A DNA stretch of 64,000 bases from Piscicola geometra (taxonomy: Eukaryota; Annelida; Clitellata; Hirudinida; Piscicolidae): positions 9,743,147 to 9,807,146 of the forward strand of contig OX030955.1 of assembly GCA_943735955.1 (NCBI GenBank), read 5' to 3'. The position numbers and the translations under genes were made by a program. Positions 36,150-47,139 of the stretch are shown here, piece by piece. The notes beneath the pieces were generated by a model. The model was given only the letters and a program-made list of their open reading frames with translations. It did no database searches and had not been told where the DNA came from. Position 1 is the first letter of the stretch. The number at the start of each line of letters is the position of its first letter.

Positions 36150-39100
36150 ATGGAAAAACGAAAAATAAATTTCATGACTGAGACGGCAACGAAGGTTTTG
36201 ATCATTATGATGGTTATGGTGGTTTTAGTGAGCAGTCAAGCGGGACAAAAACAACGTAAGTATTAATTACTGAATAGAAAAATTATTGTAAAAATTATAA
36301 TACTGTAGTTGTGAGTTGATACTTTACACCATGAGTTGAGACACCATAAGTCTAGTGAATTATTAATTCATAACAGCCTTAATATGTATGAATACTGTTG
36401 AATAGGATTGTGAGCTTTGGAGTGTTATGCAAGCTCATATATTTTTGAAGCTCTTTATTTTTGTCTAATTTAAAAAAAATTCTAATTACTTTTTTTATTG
36501 AAGTTTTTTTGGCTTAAATAAATTTTTGGTATACTTATATTTTCTCGAAACTTTGTGCTTTTATAAAATACTCAAGTAATATAAGAAAATCCTTTTATCA
36601 TATTGTACCATTTTCATGTTTTTAAAATTCTCAAATATATAAAAAATAAAATTAAATTTAGAATTAAAAATAAATTAAAGAAACGATTTGTAGAATAGGA
36701 ATTGAAAATGGAAACAATTATTTTAACGAATCATTTTTAATATAATACGATTGTTTTACAAATATTTATAAAATATTTCTTCAGTTTGTTTTTTACTTTT
36801 TTTCAGAGTGTTTTGTGATAAACTGTGATCTTTGTGTTTCTGGCTCTTCAAACGTTTGTCAACAGTGCTCCAGTGGCTACCAACTCTCTAACGGAATCTG
36901 TAGTTGTGAGTTGATACTTTACACCATGAATTGAGACACCTTAAGTCTAATGAATTATTGATTCATAACAGCCTTAATATGTATGAATACTGTTGAATAG
37001 GATTGTGAGTTTTTGAGTGTTATGCAAGATCATATATTTTTGAAGCTCTTTATTTTTGTCTAATTTAAAAAAAAGCTTTTAATTAATTTTTTTATGGAAG
37101 TTATTTTGGTTTAAATCAATTTTTGGTATACTTATATTTTCTCGAAACTTTGTGGTTTTATAAAATACTCAAGTAATATGAGAAAATCCTTTTATCATAT
37201 TGTACCATTTTCATGTTTTTAAAATTTTCAAATATATAAAAAATAAAATAAAATTTAGAATTAAAAATAAATTAATGAAACGATTTGTAGAATAGGAATT
37301 GTCAAAGGTTCATTGAGCCCAACGGTCAGAACACACAAATTTTTTAATCAAAACTTTAATAGTAATCCAAATAATACTTTATAAATATTTGAAACTTGAA
37401 TAAACTCGACTGGCACTTACAAATAATAATAACCTTCAATAAAATTGATATAAAGAAATTTATAGCCTTATGGATTGGATTAAAAATTCTTATTCTTTAC
37501 AATAATTTGAACATTTTCTTTACTTTACATGATAAATCTGTTTGTTATTATTAGAAGTATTTAAATCAGTTATATTTACAAAAAACTTAGTTAAATAACT
37601 TATTGCTTGGCTCCTAACATGTGTGCCGTTCGTACAATGGCTACTTCTTCTACACAAACAAAAACTGCATCCGTTCGGATTTGATTTAGAAAAAAAATAT
37701 TTATGAGAATTCTTGCAAGTTTTCCAATCTTTAATTATTAATACATCTAATTCTATCACACATTGACTATGCACAGCAATAAAATAAATCAAAAAGTTAA
37801 TTTGATTGGATATTGGTAAACCGGGTTTGAGGAATTTTATTTGAAAACATAAGTTTCATCTTTAAATGTTGAATGTTTTTATATTGTTATTTCAATTTTT
37901 TCTATCAACCTTAGCTCAGTGCAACGTTGCAAACTGCCAGCAGTGTTCGGCTCCTAATGTGTGTGCCATTTGCTACAATGATTATGTCTTAGACAGAAAC
38001 AGAAACTGCATCCGTTCGTTTTAGTTTTATTATTAGTAAAAAAGTTTGAAATTGTTGTATTCCATTAAAAAAGTAAATTTTAAAATAATGTTTCGTTTTT
38101 ACTACTTTATATTTTAATTGACATTTTTCCCAACCTCAGTTCAGTGCAACGTATTGAACTGCAGACAGTGTTCAGCTCCTAACGTGTGTGCCGTTTGTAC
38201 CAATGGTTACAACCTGGTCTCTGGCACTTGCCAACGTAAGTTTCTTGTTTATGGATACTTCTTTAATGCATTTTTTTTCAATATATTTTCGACAAATTTT
38301 TAATATTTTGATAACAAATGATATTTACAATATATCCTTATATCATTTTTATAAACTGTAGTTCAGTGCAACGTAGCGAACTGCCAGCAATGCTCGACTC
38401 CAAACGTATGTGCCGTTTGTAACAATGGCTACGTCTTCGACAACAACAGAAACTGCATCCGTTCGTTTTAGTTTTATGAGTAGTAGAAAATAGTTAAAGT
38501 TTGTATTTTGTTAGTAAGGTGAAAAAGTTTTTATATTTTTCCTTTAAAACAACTACTTCATCATTTGAAAGAATTTTTTCTCATTTGAATACACCTAAAA
38601 TATTCAAAAACTAAATAAATAATAAATAAAATGAATTGAAAATATTTGAGATAAATTATAAACAAACAGTGCAATGCAACGTGCCCAACTGTCAGCAGTG
38701 TGTGTCGTCTTCAGTTTGTGGCATATGTAATCCGGGATACACTCTGGTCTCTGGAACCTGCCAACGTGAGATTTCTTTTTGGAATTGTGTGTTTTGTAAA
38801 ATTTAAAATATAATCTTAATTTTTTAAATATACTATTTCAGTTTCAATTCAGTGCAACGTAGCGAACTGCCAGCAATGCTCGACTCCCAACGTGTGTGCA
38901 GTTTGTACCAATGGTTACAACCTGGTTTTTGGCACTTGCCAACGTAAGTTTCTTGTTTATGGATACTTCTTTATGGCATCTATTCTCAAATTATTTTTCG
39001 ATAAGAATATTTTATTTTGATAAAAAAACATTTCAAACACATCCTTATCTAATTTTTATCAACCTGTTACTAAACACATTTTTATACGTTGAAATTACTT

Positions 39101-39505
39101 TATATTATTCTAAATGTTTGTAAAAAAATATTTTTTTAATTTTAATATATCTTAAAAATATACCTTCACTTCATTTCCTCAACCTCAGTTCAGTGCAACG
39201 TATCGAACTGCAGACAGTGTTCAGCTCCTAACGTCTGTGCCGTTTGTAACAATAGTTACAACCTGGTCTCTGGCACTTGCCAACGTAATTTTCTTTTTTA
39301 TAGAATTTTCTTTATGACATCTATTTTCAGTATATTTTTCGATAAATTTCATTGTATTTGGATAAAAAATATTTAGAATATTTCCTGATCTCATTTCTAT
39401 CAACCTCAGTTCAGTGCAACGTAGCGAACTGCCAGCAATGCTCGTCTCCTAACGTCTGTGCAGTTTGTAAAAATGGTTACAACCTGGTTTCTGGCGTTTG
39501 CCAAC
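36150..39505 (+). CDS. Secreted Cys-rich module protein, tandem 32-codon exons
   Basis: Exon 1 (36150-36255) encodes a basic start and a hydrophobic signal segment (VLIIMMVMVVLVSSQA). Module exons follow at 36807-36902, 37915-38024, 38140-38235, 38362-38471, 38670-38765, 38842-38943, 39189-39284 and 39410-39505, nearly all 96 bp and all entered in phase 1. Each module is C-x4-C-x2-C-x5-C-x2-C-x10-C (e.g. QCNVLNCRQCSAPNVCAVC), resembling furin-like/growth-factor-receptor Cys-rich repeats. Two modules (37915, 38362) run into a stop, reading NCIRSF-stop, after a poor donor GTTCGT, so they may be alternative last exons. The final intron runs into duplicated DNA at 39556 and no closing exon is seen. 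An acceptor-like sequence before the ATG suggests an upstream 5'UTR exon. Function unknown; an extracellular structural or binding role is inferred. Confidence 0.72.
36304..37318. repeat. About 420-bp tandem intron duplication in the Cys-rich gene
   Basis: The segment 36304-36720 recurs at 36899-37316 (shared starts CTGTAGTTGTGAGTTGATAC). The second copy begins at the 3' end of exon 2, so the first probably also once followed an exon that was lost. Confidence 0.85.
37609..37684 (+). pseudogene. Relic of a stop-ended Cys-rich module exon
   Basis: GCTCCTAACATGTGTGCCGT and ACTGCATCCGTTCGGATTTGA correspond to the 3' two-thirds of the modules at 37915 and 38362, but a base is missing (frameshift) and the 5' third with its acceptor is not recognisable. 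Confidence 0.75.
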
Positions 39506-39555
39506 GTAAGTTTTTTGTTTATGGATACTTCTTTTGTGCATCTATTTTCAATATA

Positions 39556-41821
39556 AGATTGAAAAATTTACAGCTATCCAATAGGTAAATTTTATTGTTA
39601 TTTTTTTATGCATCCGTCTTCTAAGCACATTTGTATGTTCTGAAAGTTGTTTCGTTCAATTATAATAATTTAAAAACTGATTTCTAGAAAAATAGTTTAA
39701 AAGTTGGGAGAACTTTTTGCTCTTTTTTCATCAAAATCCGAAGAAATAATTTTTTTAATTTTTTTATTCTTATTTAGATGATGCACTATAATTTCATAAT
39801 GTGCAAGTAGTATAATTAATAATTGAGTGTTTAGCCTGTTGTAACCATGTATGTGTAGCATGGTCCTAGTTGCCTAAGATGAAACGTACGAAGAGATTGT
39901 AGACACTGAAAAATCTGTCTCTAGCATCTTGGGAGAGGATAGTAGCACTTTGATAAATCTATGTATACTATATACAGTATAATAGACTATACAAAGTATA
40001 TTCTAAATAGACTATTGAAAACTAATTCAAACCAATAATTTAATTTCTTATTAAATAATAACTGTTAGTATTAATTAGCTTTGACACAAGTATGTTCTAT
40101 TTATAGCTGAATCTTACATTTGAATAGATGTAGAGTTTCGTCTCATTAGCCTCTATAGACTGTAGACCAGAGGCTTGCACGGGAAATGGTTGAGGCTACG
40201 AAATAATAAAATATTTCTTAGTAAAAAGAGTTTAAGTTATTTTATTCCAAAGCAAAATTGTTTTACAGAGTTTACTTATAAAAATAATTTTTAAACATAT
40301 TTTTAGAGCGTTGAAAAAAAAATTTGATGACGTTTTTAAGAAGGAACTGAAAGACTACATATTCCAAAAAAAATAAAGATTTTTTAGAATTATTATTATT
40401 GAGTGAGCGGAAAAAGTTATTTCTTTAGATAATTAAGATAGTCTGATGATCATTAAATGTTTAAATTACCATTTTTATGACATGAAATATGATTTCATCT
40501 TGGGCAACTAAGCGTTCATTCCTGGGAACTAGAGGTTGGACATGGACGCATTTTCATTCCCGGTTCCCTCCCGTTCCCAAAATTTGTTTTCCCGTCCCGT
40601 TCCCGATGGGACATCAGAATTTTGATTTCCGTCCCGTCCCGTTCCCGAAATTTGTTTTCCCGTCCCGTCCCGTTCCCGATGGAACATCAGAATTTTGATT
40701 CCCGTCCCGTCCCGTTCCCGCAACTCGATTTCCAGTTCCGACCCGTTGTTAGAAATATGTTTTTTGACAACATTCTTATTCTCCACAACTGCAAATATAA
40801 AATCATTCGTATAATTTGATAGTATAATAATTTATAATAATTTTTACGTTATAAAAACAAACATAATAGGTCTAAATACCATCATTTATTTTTTTTCTCA
40901 ACGGCAATGCAGCTTGGTCTGGCTGCACAAAATAGAATTAAATTTTCTCCAATGAAAGTCTTGGTATTTATTTCTTTTCTATCCCAAACTTTTCTCCTAT
41001 TATTCTTTCCTACTGGGGATGCAACAGACATGCTGCCATATGAATAAGATCAATGGGCATCATTTCTTTCGTCGAAATGATCAACTGAGCAATCATTTGG
41101 AAAATAATCATTCAAATTCAAATTATTAATTTATGAAATAAAAATAATATAACTGACCATTTTGATTTCATCTGACAAGTTTTCGTCATCACCCAGTTTT
41201 TCTAATCTTCCTAATGTTTGGACTCACCATTACAACTTCAAATGTAGTGTTGGAGATCTTGACATTGGCAATGGTGGCTTCGTTATACATTTCTATTGCA
41301 TTTAATACTTATTTTAAGAACGGAGTATCGATGAGATAAAGATTTCCATACTTAAAAGTTTGCTGAAAAATTTTAAAGAATTCAATCCCAATAACTGTTA
41401 TTCCCGTTTTTTCCGTTCCCGTTTAAAAGTTGATTCCCGTTCCCATCTTTTCCCGTTCACGATTTGAATGTTGATTCCCGTTCCCGTTCCCGTCCCGAAA
41501 ACCTATTCCTGGTTCTCGACTTTTCCCGTGCCGAAATTAATTTTCATTCCCGTTCCCGCGGGAGTCCCGCGGGTACCCGGTCAAATCGGGTACCCGGTCC
41601 GACCTCTACTAGGAACATAGTAGCTCAAGATGGAAATTTTGAGTGTTCATGTTTGAAGTTAATAAACTCCTATTTATTTATTCTTTGTTTTTCTTTCAAA
41701 GTTGATAAAGTTAGACAAAGAATCAATATAATGGCTGAAGAAATTTTAATTTACGTTATTGGTTATGCAATTGAGATATAAGCTACGTGTAAAAACTGTT
41801 CCATCTTGTGCAACCTCTCCC
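39556..41821 (+). mobile_element. Tc1/mariner-like TIR element, copy 2 (5' truncated)
   Basis: Matches copy 1 from just inside its left end to its right end (CCATCTTGTGCAACCTCTCC, then TA at 41822-41823). The left terminal inverted repeat is missing because the duplication starts within the element. Interrupted by hAT B. Confidence 0.75.
40530..41608 (-). mobile_element. hAT transposon B, complete non-autonomous copy (1079 bp)
   Basis: The ends TAGAGGTTGGAC and (inward from the right) TAGAGGTCGGAC are flanked by CTGGGAAC (40522-40529) and CTAGGAAC (41609-41616). The empty site CTGGGAAC is intact at 30612-30619 in the sister duplication. Subterminal regions are rich in CCCGTTCCCG-type short repeats on both sides. 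The interior keeps transposase remnants on the minus strand (HMAACLLHPQ, about 41025-41060) but no intact frame. Confidence 0.93.
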
Positions 41822-42707
41822 TACATTTTAAAGTTATAACACGCAATTTGAGATGTTGATTCGGGGGTGAACTATTGAAAAAAATAGTTGTTTTTCATTT
41901 TCATCAAATTTACGTACAGAAACATGAGGTTGTAAAAATTTTGTAATTCTAATGTCCATAATGCCAACTCAACGAACTCATTGAGGCTATAAAATTGTTT
42001 TTTAAACACATAAAAACACAAAGGAAAAGTTGTGGCGAGCCTTGCTTCCGTCTCAAGAACATGGATGTTGCCTGTTGCAGTCATTTGTTTGCTGTTGCTT
42101 CAAGAATTCATCCACCTGACCTGATGATAAGACTCTTTTTCAATTGGTTTTTATACTATTACGCCTTGTGTTTTTATTTCATTGAAATTTTTCTAAATAG
42201 TTTAAAAGATTTGAAATATTTCAAATAAACTTCGATTTTTACATCCACTTTGTTATATTTTTGTCATACAAATGAAAATTTAGATGATTATATTTTCTTG
42301 AAATTTTTCATTTGTCCTATAATTGAAGCCTGAATGATATAATTTTTTTTTTTTCAAATGATTATTTTTGTTAATAAAATTTATTTGTTGAATATTCACT
42401 TGAAGTTTGTTTCAAGGAGCTATAAACTTTCAAAAAAAATTTTGGCTTTAAAATGTATCTTTTTCTACAGAGGAAAAGAGAATATTTGATTGAAAATTAT
42501 TGTGGTGTTCAAGACTGTGCAGATAGAGCTTTTAATATTGTTAATATATTAAGTAAAAATTTTCTAATTCAAAGCTACAAAAAATACTTTTTTCAAAGAA
42601 TTTTAATTTTATTAAGTCATACGATGATAAGTTTATTGAGAGATAAAATATAATAGAATTTGTAAAAATTTCTAAATGTGAAAGTTGAGAAAATAAATCA
42701 AGCTCGA

Positions 42708-43245
42708 TTATACTTGACAAACGGCACAAGCTTTTTCATCGCATTTTTGGTCTACCCACTTAACTCCTTCTTTGAACCACCTCACTTGGATACAATTTTC
42801 CATGTTACCGAAGTTGTTTGGGTCTTGAAGTCCCCAGTTGGTATACCCAACGCGTAAGTGGTAGTTTCCGACTTTCCAGACAAAATAATTTTCGGTAGTT
42901 CTTGTACCAGCGGTCCAATATGTAGCAAAGTCACTTCCAGGGGTCTTACAAATTTCTGTAAAAAATTATTCACAAATATATTAACAGTTGGCCTTTAAAA
43001 ATATTTAAAATATGAATTTTGAAATAATTACCGTTAAAAGGTTCTGTCATCCTAGTAAACTTATTGTTATCAGGCTTGTCATGGATGGTCGCAAAGGATC
43101 CTCCAAGCTTTCTGCATGCGCCATGAGCATCGTACCAATTCACTTTATTTTTACTAACAACATATTCAGCACCAGATACCTGATGTTTACCGTGCCACAA
43201 AAACACTGCTGACAAACCTAGCAAATAGATGATCAGATGTGACAT
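42708..43245 (-). CDS. Secreted C-type lectin, 2 exons, 153 aa
   Basis: Exons 43245-43032 and 42955-42708 join in phase 1 to 153 residues. There is a signal peptide (MSHLIIYLLGLSAVFLW), and then a single C-type lectin-like domain: NWYDAHGACRKLGG (first helix with Cys), YWTAGTR, YFVWKVGN, YTNWG, DPNN, MENC, WVDQKC and a final CAVC. DPN takes the place of the EPN/QPD sugar-selectivity motif and WVD that of WND, so Ca2+/sugar binding is plausible but altered. A truncated paralogue is at 31714-32142. Likely role: secreted pattern recognition or agglutination (inference). Confidence 0.88.
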
Positions 43246-43292
43246 GTCAAAGCTGCTCGAACTCTTACTAGCTTTTTTCCAAGTTAAACCTC

Positions 43293-43300
43293 CTTATATA
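43293..43300 (-). promoter_or_regulatory. TATA box of the C-type lectin gene
   Basis: TATATAAG on the minus strand, 48 bases before the ATG. The 5'UTR would be very short. Confidence 0.5.
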
Positions 43301-43762
43301 TTTTTTCAAAGAAAATCAATAGCTACACATTTTAAGTAGATAACGTTATGAATTAAGTTTATGGAATTAATTTTTTGTGATATGAACTCAGTTTGGAGTC
43401 TAAATTATTCGGCAAAAGAATAAAATTGATTTTCAATGAGAAAGCGTTTATTGATTTATTATTATTTTAAAGTTTTTTCTTTGCAAAATGTAAAAAATTT
43501 TCTTTCATTTTGCGTAGATCATCGATTAAAAGGTACTCAAAGGTAAGGGAAAAGTGGCATGTTCTACTTTGAAAGTATGACATAAGAAAAATTAAAAATA
43601 ATCCTTTTTGTGTACAAAATCTGCAATACAGCTTCAAGTGATTGAAAACAACCAATTAGTTTGATAATAGATATAGAAAAAACAATTTTTAAATACATAA
43701 CTTTATGTATTTAGAATATTTTAAAATAGTTAAAACCTAGCTTTTAGAATAATATTTTTTGT

Positions 43763-43866
43763 AAACGGGTAAAAAGTCTTCAGGATAAAAAAAGTCTTCG
43801 GATAAAAATTCTTCGGATAAAAAGTCTTCGGATAAAATGTCTTCAAGATAAAAAGTCTTCAAGAAA
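43763..43866. repeat. Short minisatellite, unit about GATAAAAAGTCTTCG
   Basis: About six imperfect copies of a 15-18 bp unit in direct repeat. It lies just left of a larger tandem array. Confidence 0.85.
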
Positions 43867-43869
43867 AGA

Positions 43870-45090
43870 TTTTCATTGAAAAAACCTTTTTTACATAGTT
43901 TTATTAATTTTAATTAATTTTAATTAATTTTTAGAAAAAAGTTTAGTTCACAAATAATTAAAAGAGACTTATGTATGAAATATCAAATAGAAGACATGAA
44001 ACTTTCGGAGTTTTATGAAAAATGTGGTTAGAGCTCCCAGGAGGAAAAAATAATCGGGAAGAAGAAGTGCTTTTTATATAATTTTATTAATTTTAATGTA
44101 TGTGAATAATTTTTAGAAATATTTTTTATTAACAAATAATGAGAATAAACTAATTAATTAATAAATATCAAAGAGAAGACATGAAACTTAAGGAAGAAGT
44201 GCTTTTTATTAAAAAACTAACGAATTATTTTGAATATTTTGTAGCAAATGTAGGAAATAACAAATAGAAGAAATGAATAATCTGGAGGAAGAAGTGCTAG
44301 GGCTTCAGATTTAGCACCAGTGCAAAGCTTGCAAGCTCCTACTGGAGGAAGAAGTGCTTTTTATTTAAAACTAATTAATTGTTTTCAATATTTGGTAGCA
44401 ATTGTAGGAAATGTCAAATAGAAGACATAAATACTCGGGAGGAAGAAGTGTTAGGGCTTCAGATTGAGCACTAGTGCAACGCTTGCTAGCTCCCAATAGT
44501 GGAAGAATTGCTTTTTATATAATTTTAATGATAGTTAAATAATTTTTAAAAACAATATTAATTAACAAATACTAAGAAGGGACTAATTCATTATTTAAAA
44601 TATTTTTTAGAAAATGTAGGAAATATCAAATAGAAGACATGATAATCTGGAGGAAGAAATGCTAGGGCCTCAGCTTGAGCACTAGTGCAACGCTTGCAAG
44701 TTCCCAATAGTGGAATAATTGCTTTTTATATAATTTTAATGATAGTGAAATAATTTTTAAAAACAATTTCAATTAACAAATACTAAGAAGAGACTAATTA
44801 ATTATTTAAAATATTTTTTAGAAAATGTAGGAAATATCAAATAGAAGACATGAAATCTGGAGGAATAAATGCTAGGGCCTCAGATTGAGCACTAGTGCTA
44901 AGCTTGCAACCCCCCACTGGAGGCAGAAGTGCTTTTACATAATTTTATTAATTTTAATGAAGGTTAGATCATTGTTAGAAACAATTTTAAATAACAAACA
45001 AATGGAAGATACTAATTAATTCTTTTTAATATTTTGTAGCCAATTTAGGAAAGATCAAATAGATGTGAAGAAGAGGAAGAAGTGCTATGG
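43870..45090. repeat. Tandem array of roughly 200-bp units
   Basis: About five to six degenerate units share GGAGGAAGAAGTGCT, TATATAATTTTAAT, ATGTAGGAAATATCAAATAG, AGAAGACATGA and TTGAGCACTAGTGCAACGC. Length varies by internal indels. The last unit runs directly into the innexin pseudogene. Confidence 0.82.
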
Positions 45091-45117
45091 CTTCAGGTTT
45101 AGCAACAGATCTTGTCG

Positions 45118-45611
45118 ATCAGATACAACACGTTTGGCTTCGACTTCATCTCAAAAATGACCCAATCGGAAGACTTGAGAGAGGAGAGTTATGTGGCTTT
45201 CCCCAGGGTCAATCTGCGACTTTTGATTCGGGAACAGGACTTTGACAATGTACAGCGATACACAATATAGTGTATGCTGCCCATCAACTTCTTTAATGAT
45301 AAGATCTACTTTTTTCTGTTTTTCTGGATGTTTATCGTCCTTTCGTGCAGTGTCGTTAGTTATTTGGTGTGGCTGCTACGGTTGATCGCGTGGCTTTCAT
45401 CCGAAACCATCTCATTCTCGGCCACAAGCTGCAAGCCAAAATGTCATATGATGAAGAGAAGAGAACGAACAACTTCATAAAAAGCTATTTGGGTCAAGAT
45501 GGAGCCTTTCTCTGTCGTCTGATCACGCACAACACCAACAACATCACCATCACGGACGTCATCTGCTGCCTCAGGGACCACTGGAACTTCACTTGTCTGA
45601 ACGGAAACTAA
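45118..45611 (+). pseudogene. Innexin pseudogene, C-terminal half
   Basis: The translation reads FGFDFISKMTQSEDLREESY, then FPRV, DNVQRYT, a stop, CMLPINFFNDKIYFF and a transmembrane stretch; after a frameshift near 45375 come DRVAFIRNHLILGHKLQAKM, FIKSYLGQDGAFLCRLITHN and ITDVICCLRDHWN. This order matches the second extracellular loop, fourth membrane segment and cytoplasmic tail of innexins (FPRVT...NVQRYTVQCVLPIN.FNEKIY; QDG.F.LRLI..N). The stop at 45268-45270 replaces the conserved Gln before Cys. The first half (YYQW region and membrane segments 1-3) is absent. It is a non-functional partial copy, with no introns visible. Confidence 0.85.
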
Positions 45612-46319
45612 TTGGAACAGCCCGATGTAAATGATGATGGCACAATAAAAATGTTACTAACTCTTTCCAGGGTCTTTTCTTCATCACCCATGGAAGAAAA
45701 ACCTCGATATCAAAAGGGATTTTAGTTGAGTCATGTCAGCAAATGACATTGATAATGCCCACAAAATATAAATCTATAGCTATTTAAAAATGTTTTTAAA
45801 AAATTGTTTTTGTTATATCTCCTTTACTCGGAAATATGTATTGAAAAGTATTCTCAAATGTTTTATCCATTTTTTATACAGCCAAAATTAATACAACGAC
45901 GAGTGTTATTATGTTATGGTTATAATGTTATTATTTTATAACAATGTTTTTGTCTTTTCAAATGTTGATTGAAATATTTCCATTTATCTTCTATATTTAC
46001 AGATTATTTTTGAACAATATTTTTTATAGCAGTTTATTCTGGTCAGTACACAAGACTTATGAATGTTTTAATTCTTCATATTCCCTATTAAAAGTGGAAT
46101 CTCATTATGTTTATCTCTGCGAGTTAATATTTTAGAACCACATTTATACTCCCAATCTTTGAGATATTTTGAAGTTTTATTTACTTTTTGTACTTTATTT
46201 AAAACCTATACACCGTCAGTATCAGTGAACTTACATCGCTAGATTTTTGTATCTAGTGCAGTTGGAACGTTGGAATAACGTTGTATAAACGTTGGAAGCC
46301 TTACCAGCATTGTAAAATA
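45612..46319. other. Intergenic, nothing recognised
   Basis: AT-rich spacer between the innexin pseudogene and a LINE fragment. Confidence 0.5.
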
Positions 46320-47134
46320 TAGAGCAAAAAGGTTTTGCAGACTAAGTTTGGGAGATGGATATGGGGGATAGAAACTAGGGTTAGGAATGTTGTATTACAT
46401 GGTGAAACAGCCTGGAGTACATTCTGGGAAAGAGATGCTAAGGTTACGAAAGAATTTGTCATAGGAACATTAGAGGGGAAAGATATTGTAGAAGGAGTAG
46501 GTAGAGATTGTGTAGAGGAGATAGGTAATAAATCTAAATGGTGGAGAGGTGTAGCCAACTTAGAGAAAAAATTGGGTGTGGAGGTTATGAGCCGAATGGT
46601 ACGTGGAGGGAAAGATGCATAAGCAGGAGTGTCTATGATTGGCCTCTCAAAAAGAGAGGTCGGAGGGATGGGGGGAAAGGAACTAGTGAAAGGATCCAAC
46701 AAAAGGGAAGAGAGGAATGGGAGAATAAGATACAGGAAAGTGAAAGACTGAAAAGGTGCCGTGAAGAAAAGTCAGAAAGCAGGAAGTTGGAAAAATATGT
46801 AGATGGTTCAGATGGAGCGAAAGTTAGGATGAAGTGAAGGGGGGATAGTTTGACGGTAAAGAATAATAAAATTGTGCGCTGGATGTATGAGAAGAAGGAT
46901 AGGAAGTGTGTTTGTGGGGAGGAAGAATATGAGAGTCACGTTTTGCTGGAGTGTGGGTTGTATGAAGAGTGGAGAGAAGAATGGCTGACGGTTTGGAAAA
47001 GGGAGCGTGGAGAACAGGACCCGATGGAAGGAGTCCTTGGATACCAGGAGGAGGATCGGAGGATGGAAGAAGTGGTGCTAGGAAATGTGGATGCGATCTG
47101 GAGACAGAGGGAGAGGAGAGAAAGGGGGAGATGA
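46320..47134 (+). mobile_element. LINE 3' fragment with C-terminal CCHC-like finger
   Basis: Three overlapping frames read, in order, TRVRNVVLHGETAWSTFWER, a very basic/acidic linker, and RKCVCGEEEYESHVLLEC. This resembles the C-terminal end of non-LTR retrotransposon proteins, with a C-x-C-x(n)-H-x4-C finger. Frameshifts separate the parts. G-rich, unlike its AT-rich flanks. Clade not assigned. Confidence 0.6.
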
Positions 47135-47139
47135 AGATA

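Larger units (their letters stand above)
39556..43137. repeat. Segmental duplication, right copy
   Basis: Colinear with 29622-32142 apart from the hAT B insertion at 40530-41608. The left break lies in the intron after the last Cys-rich module; the right limit of similarity is inside lectin exon 1, which continues here to a full signal peptide. Confidence 0.9.

Noticed and set aside
42782..42973. 63-codon minus-strand frame over the C-type lectin second exon
   Set aside because: Wrong frame; the phase-1 join to exon 1 gives the C-type lectin domain instead.
43870..45090. CRISPR array
   Set aside because: Units are long, degenerate and adjacent with no unique spacers, and the DNA is eukaryotic.
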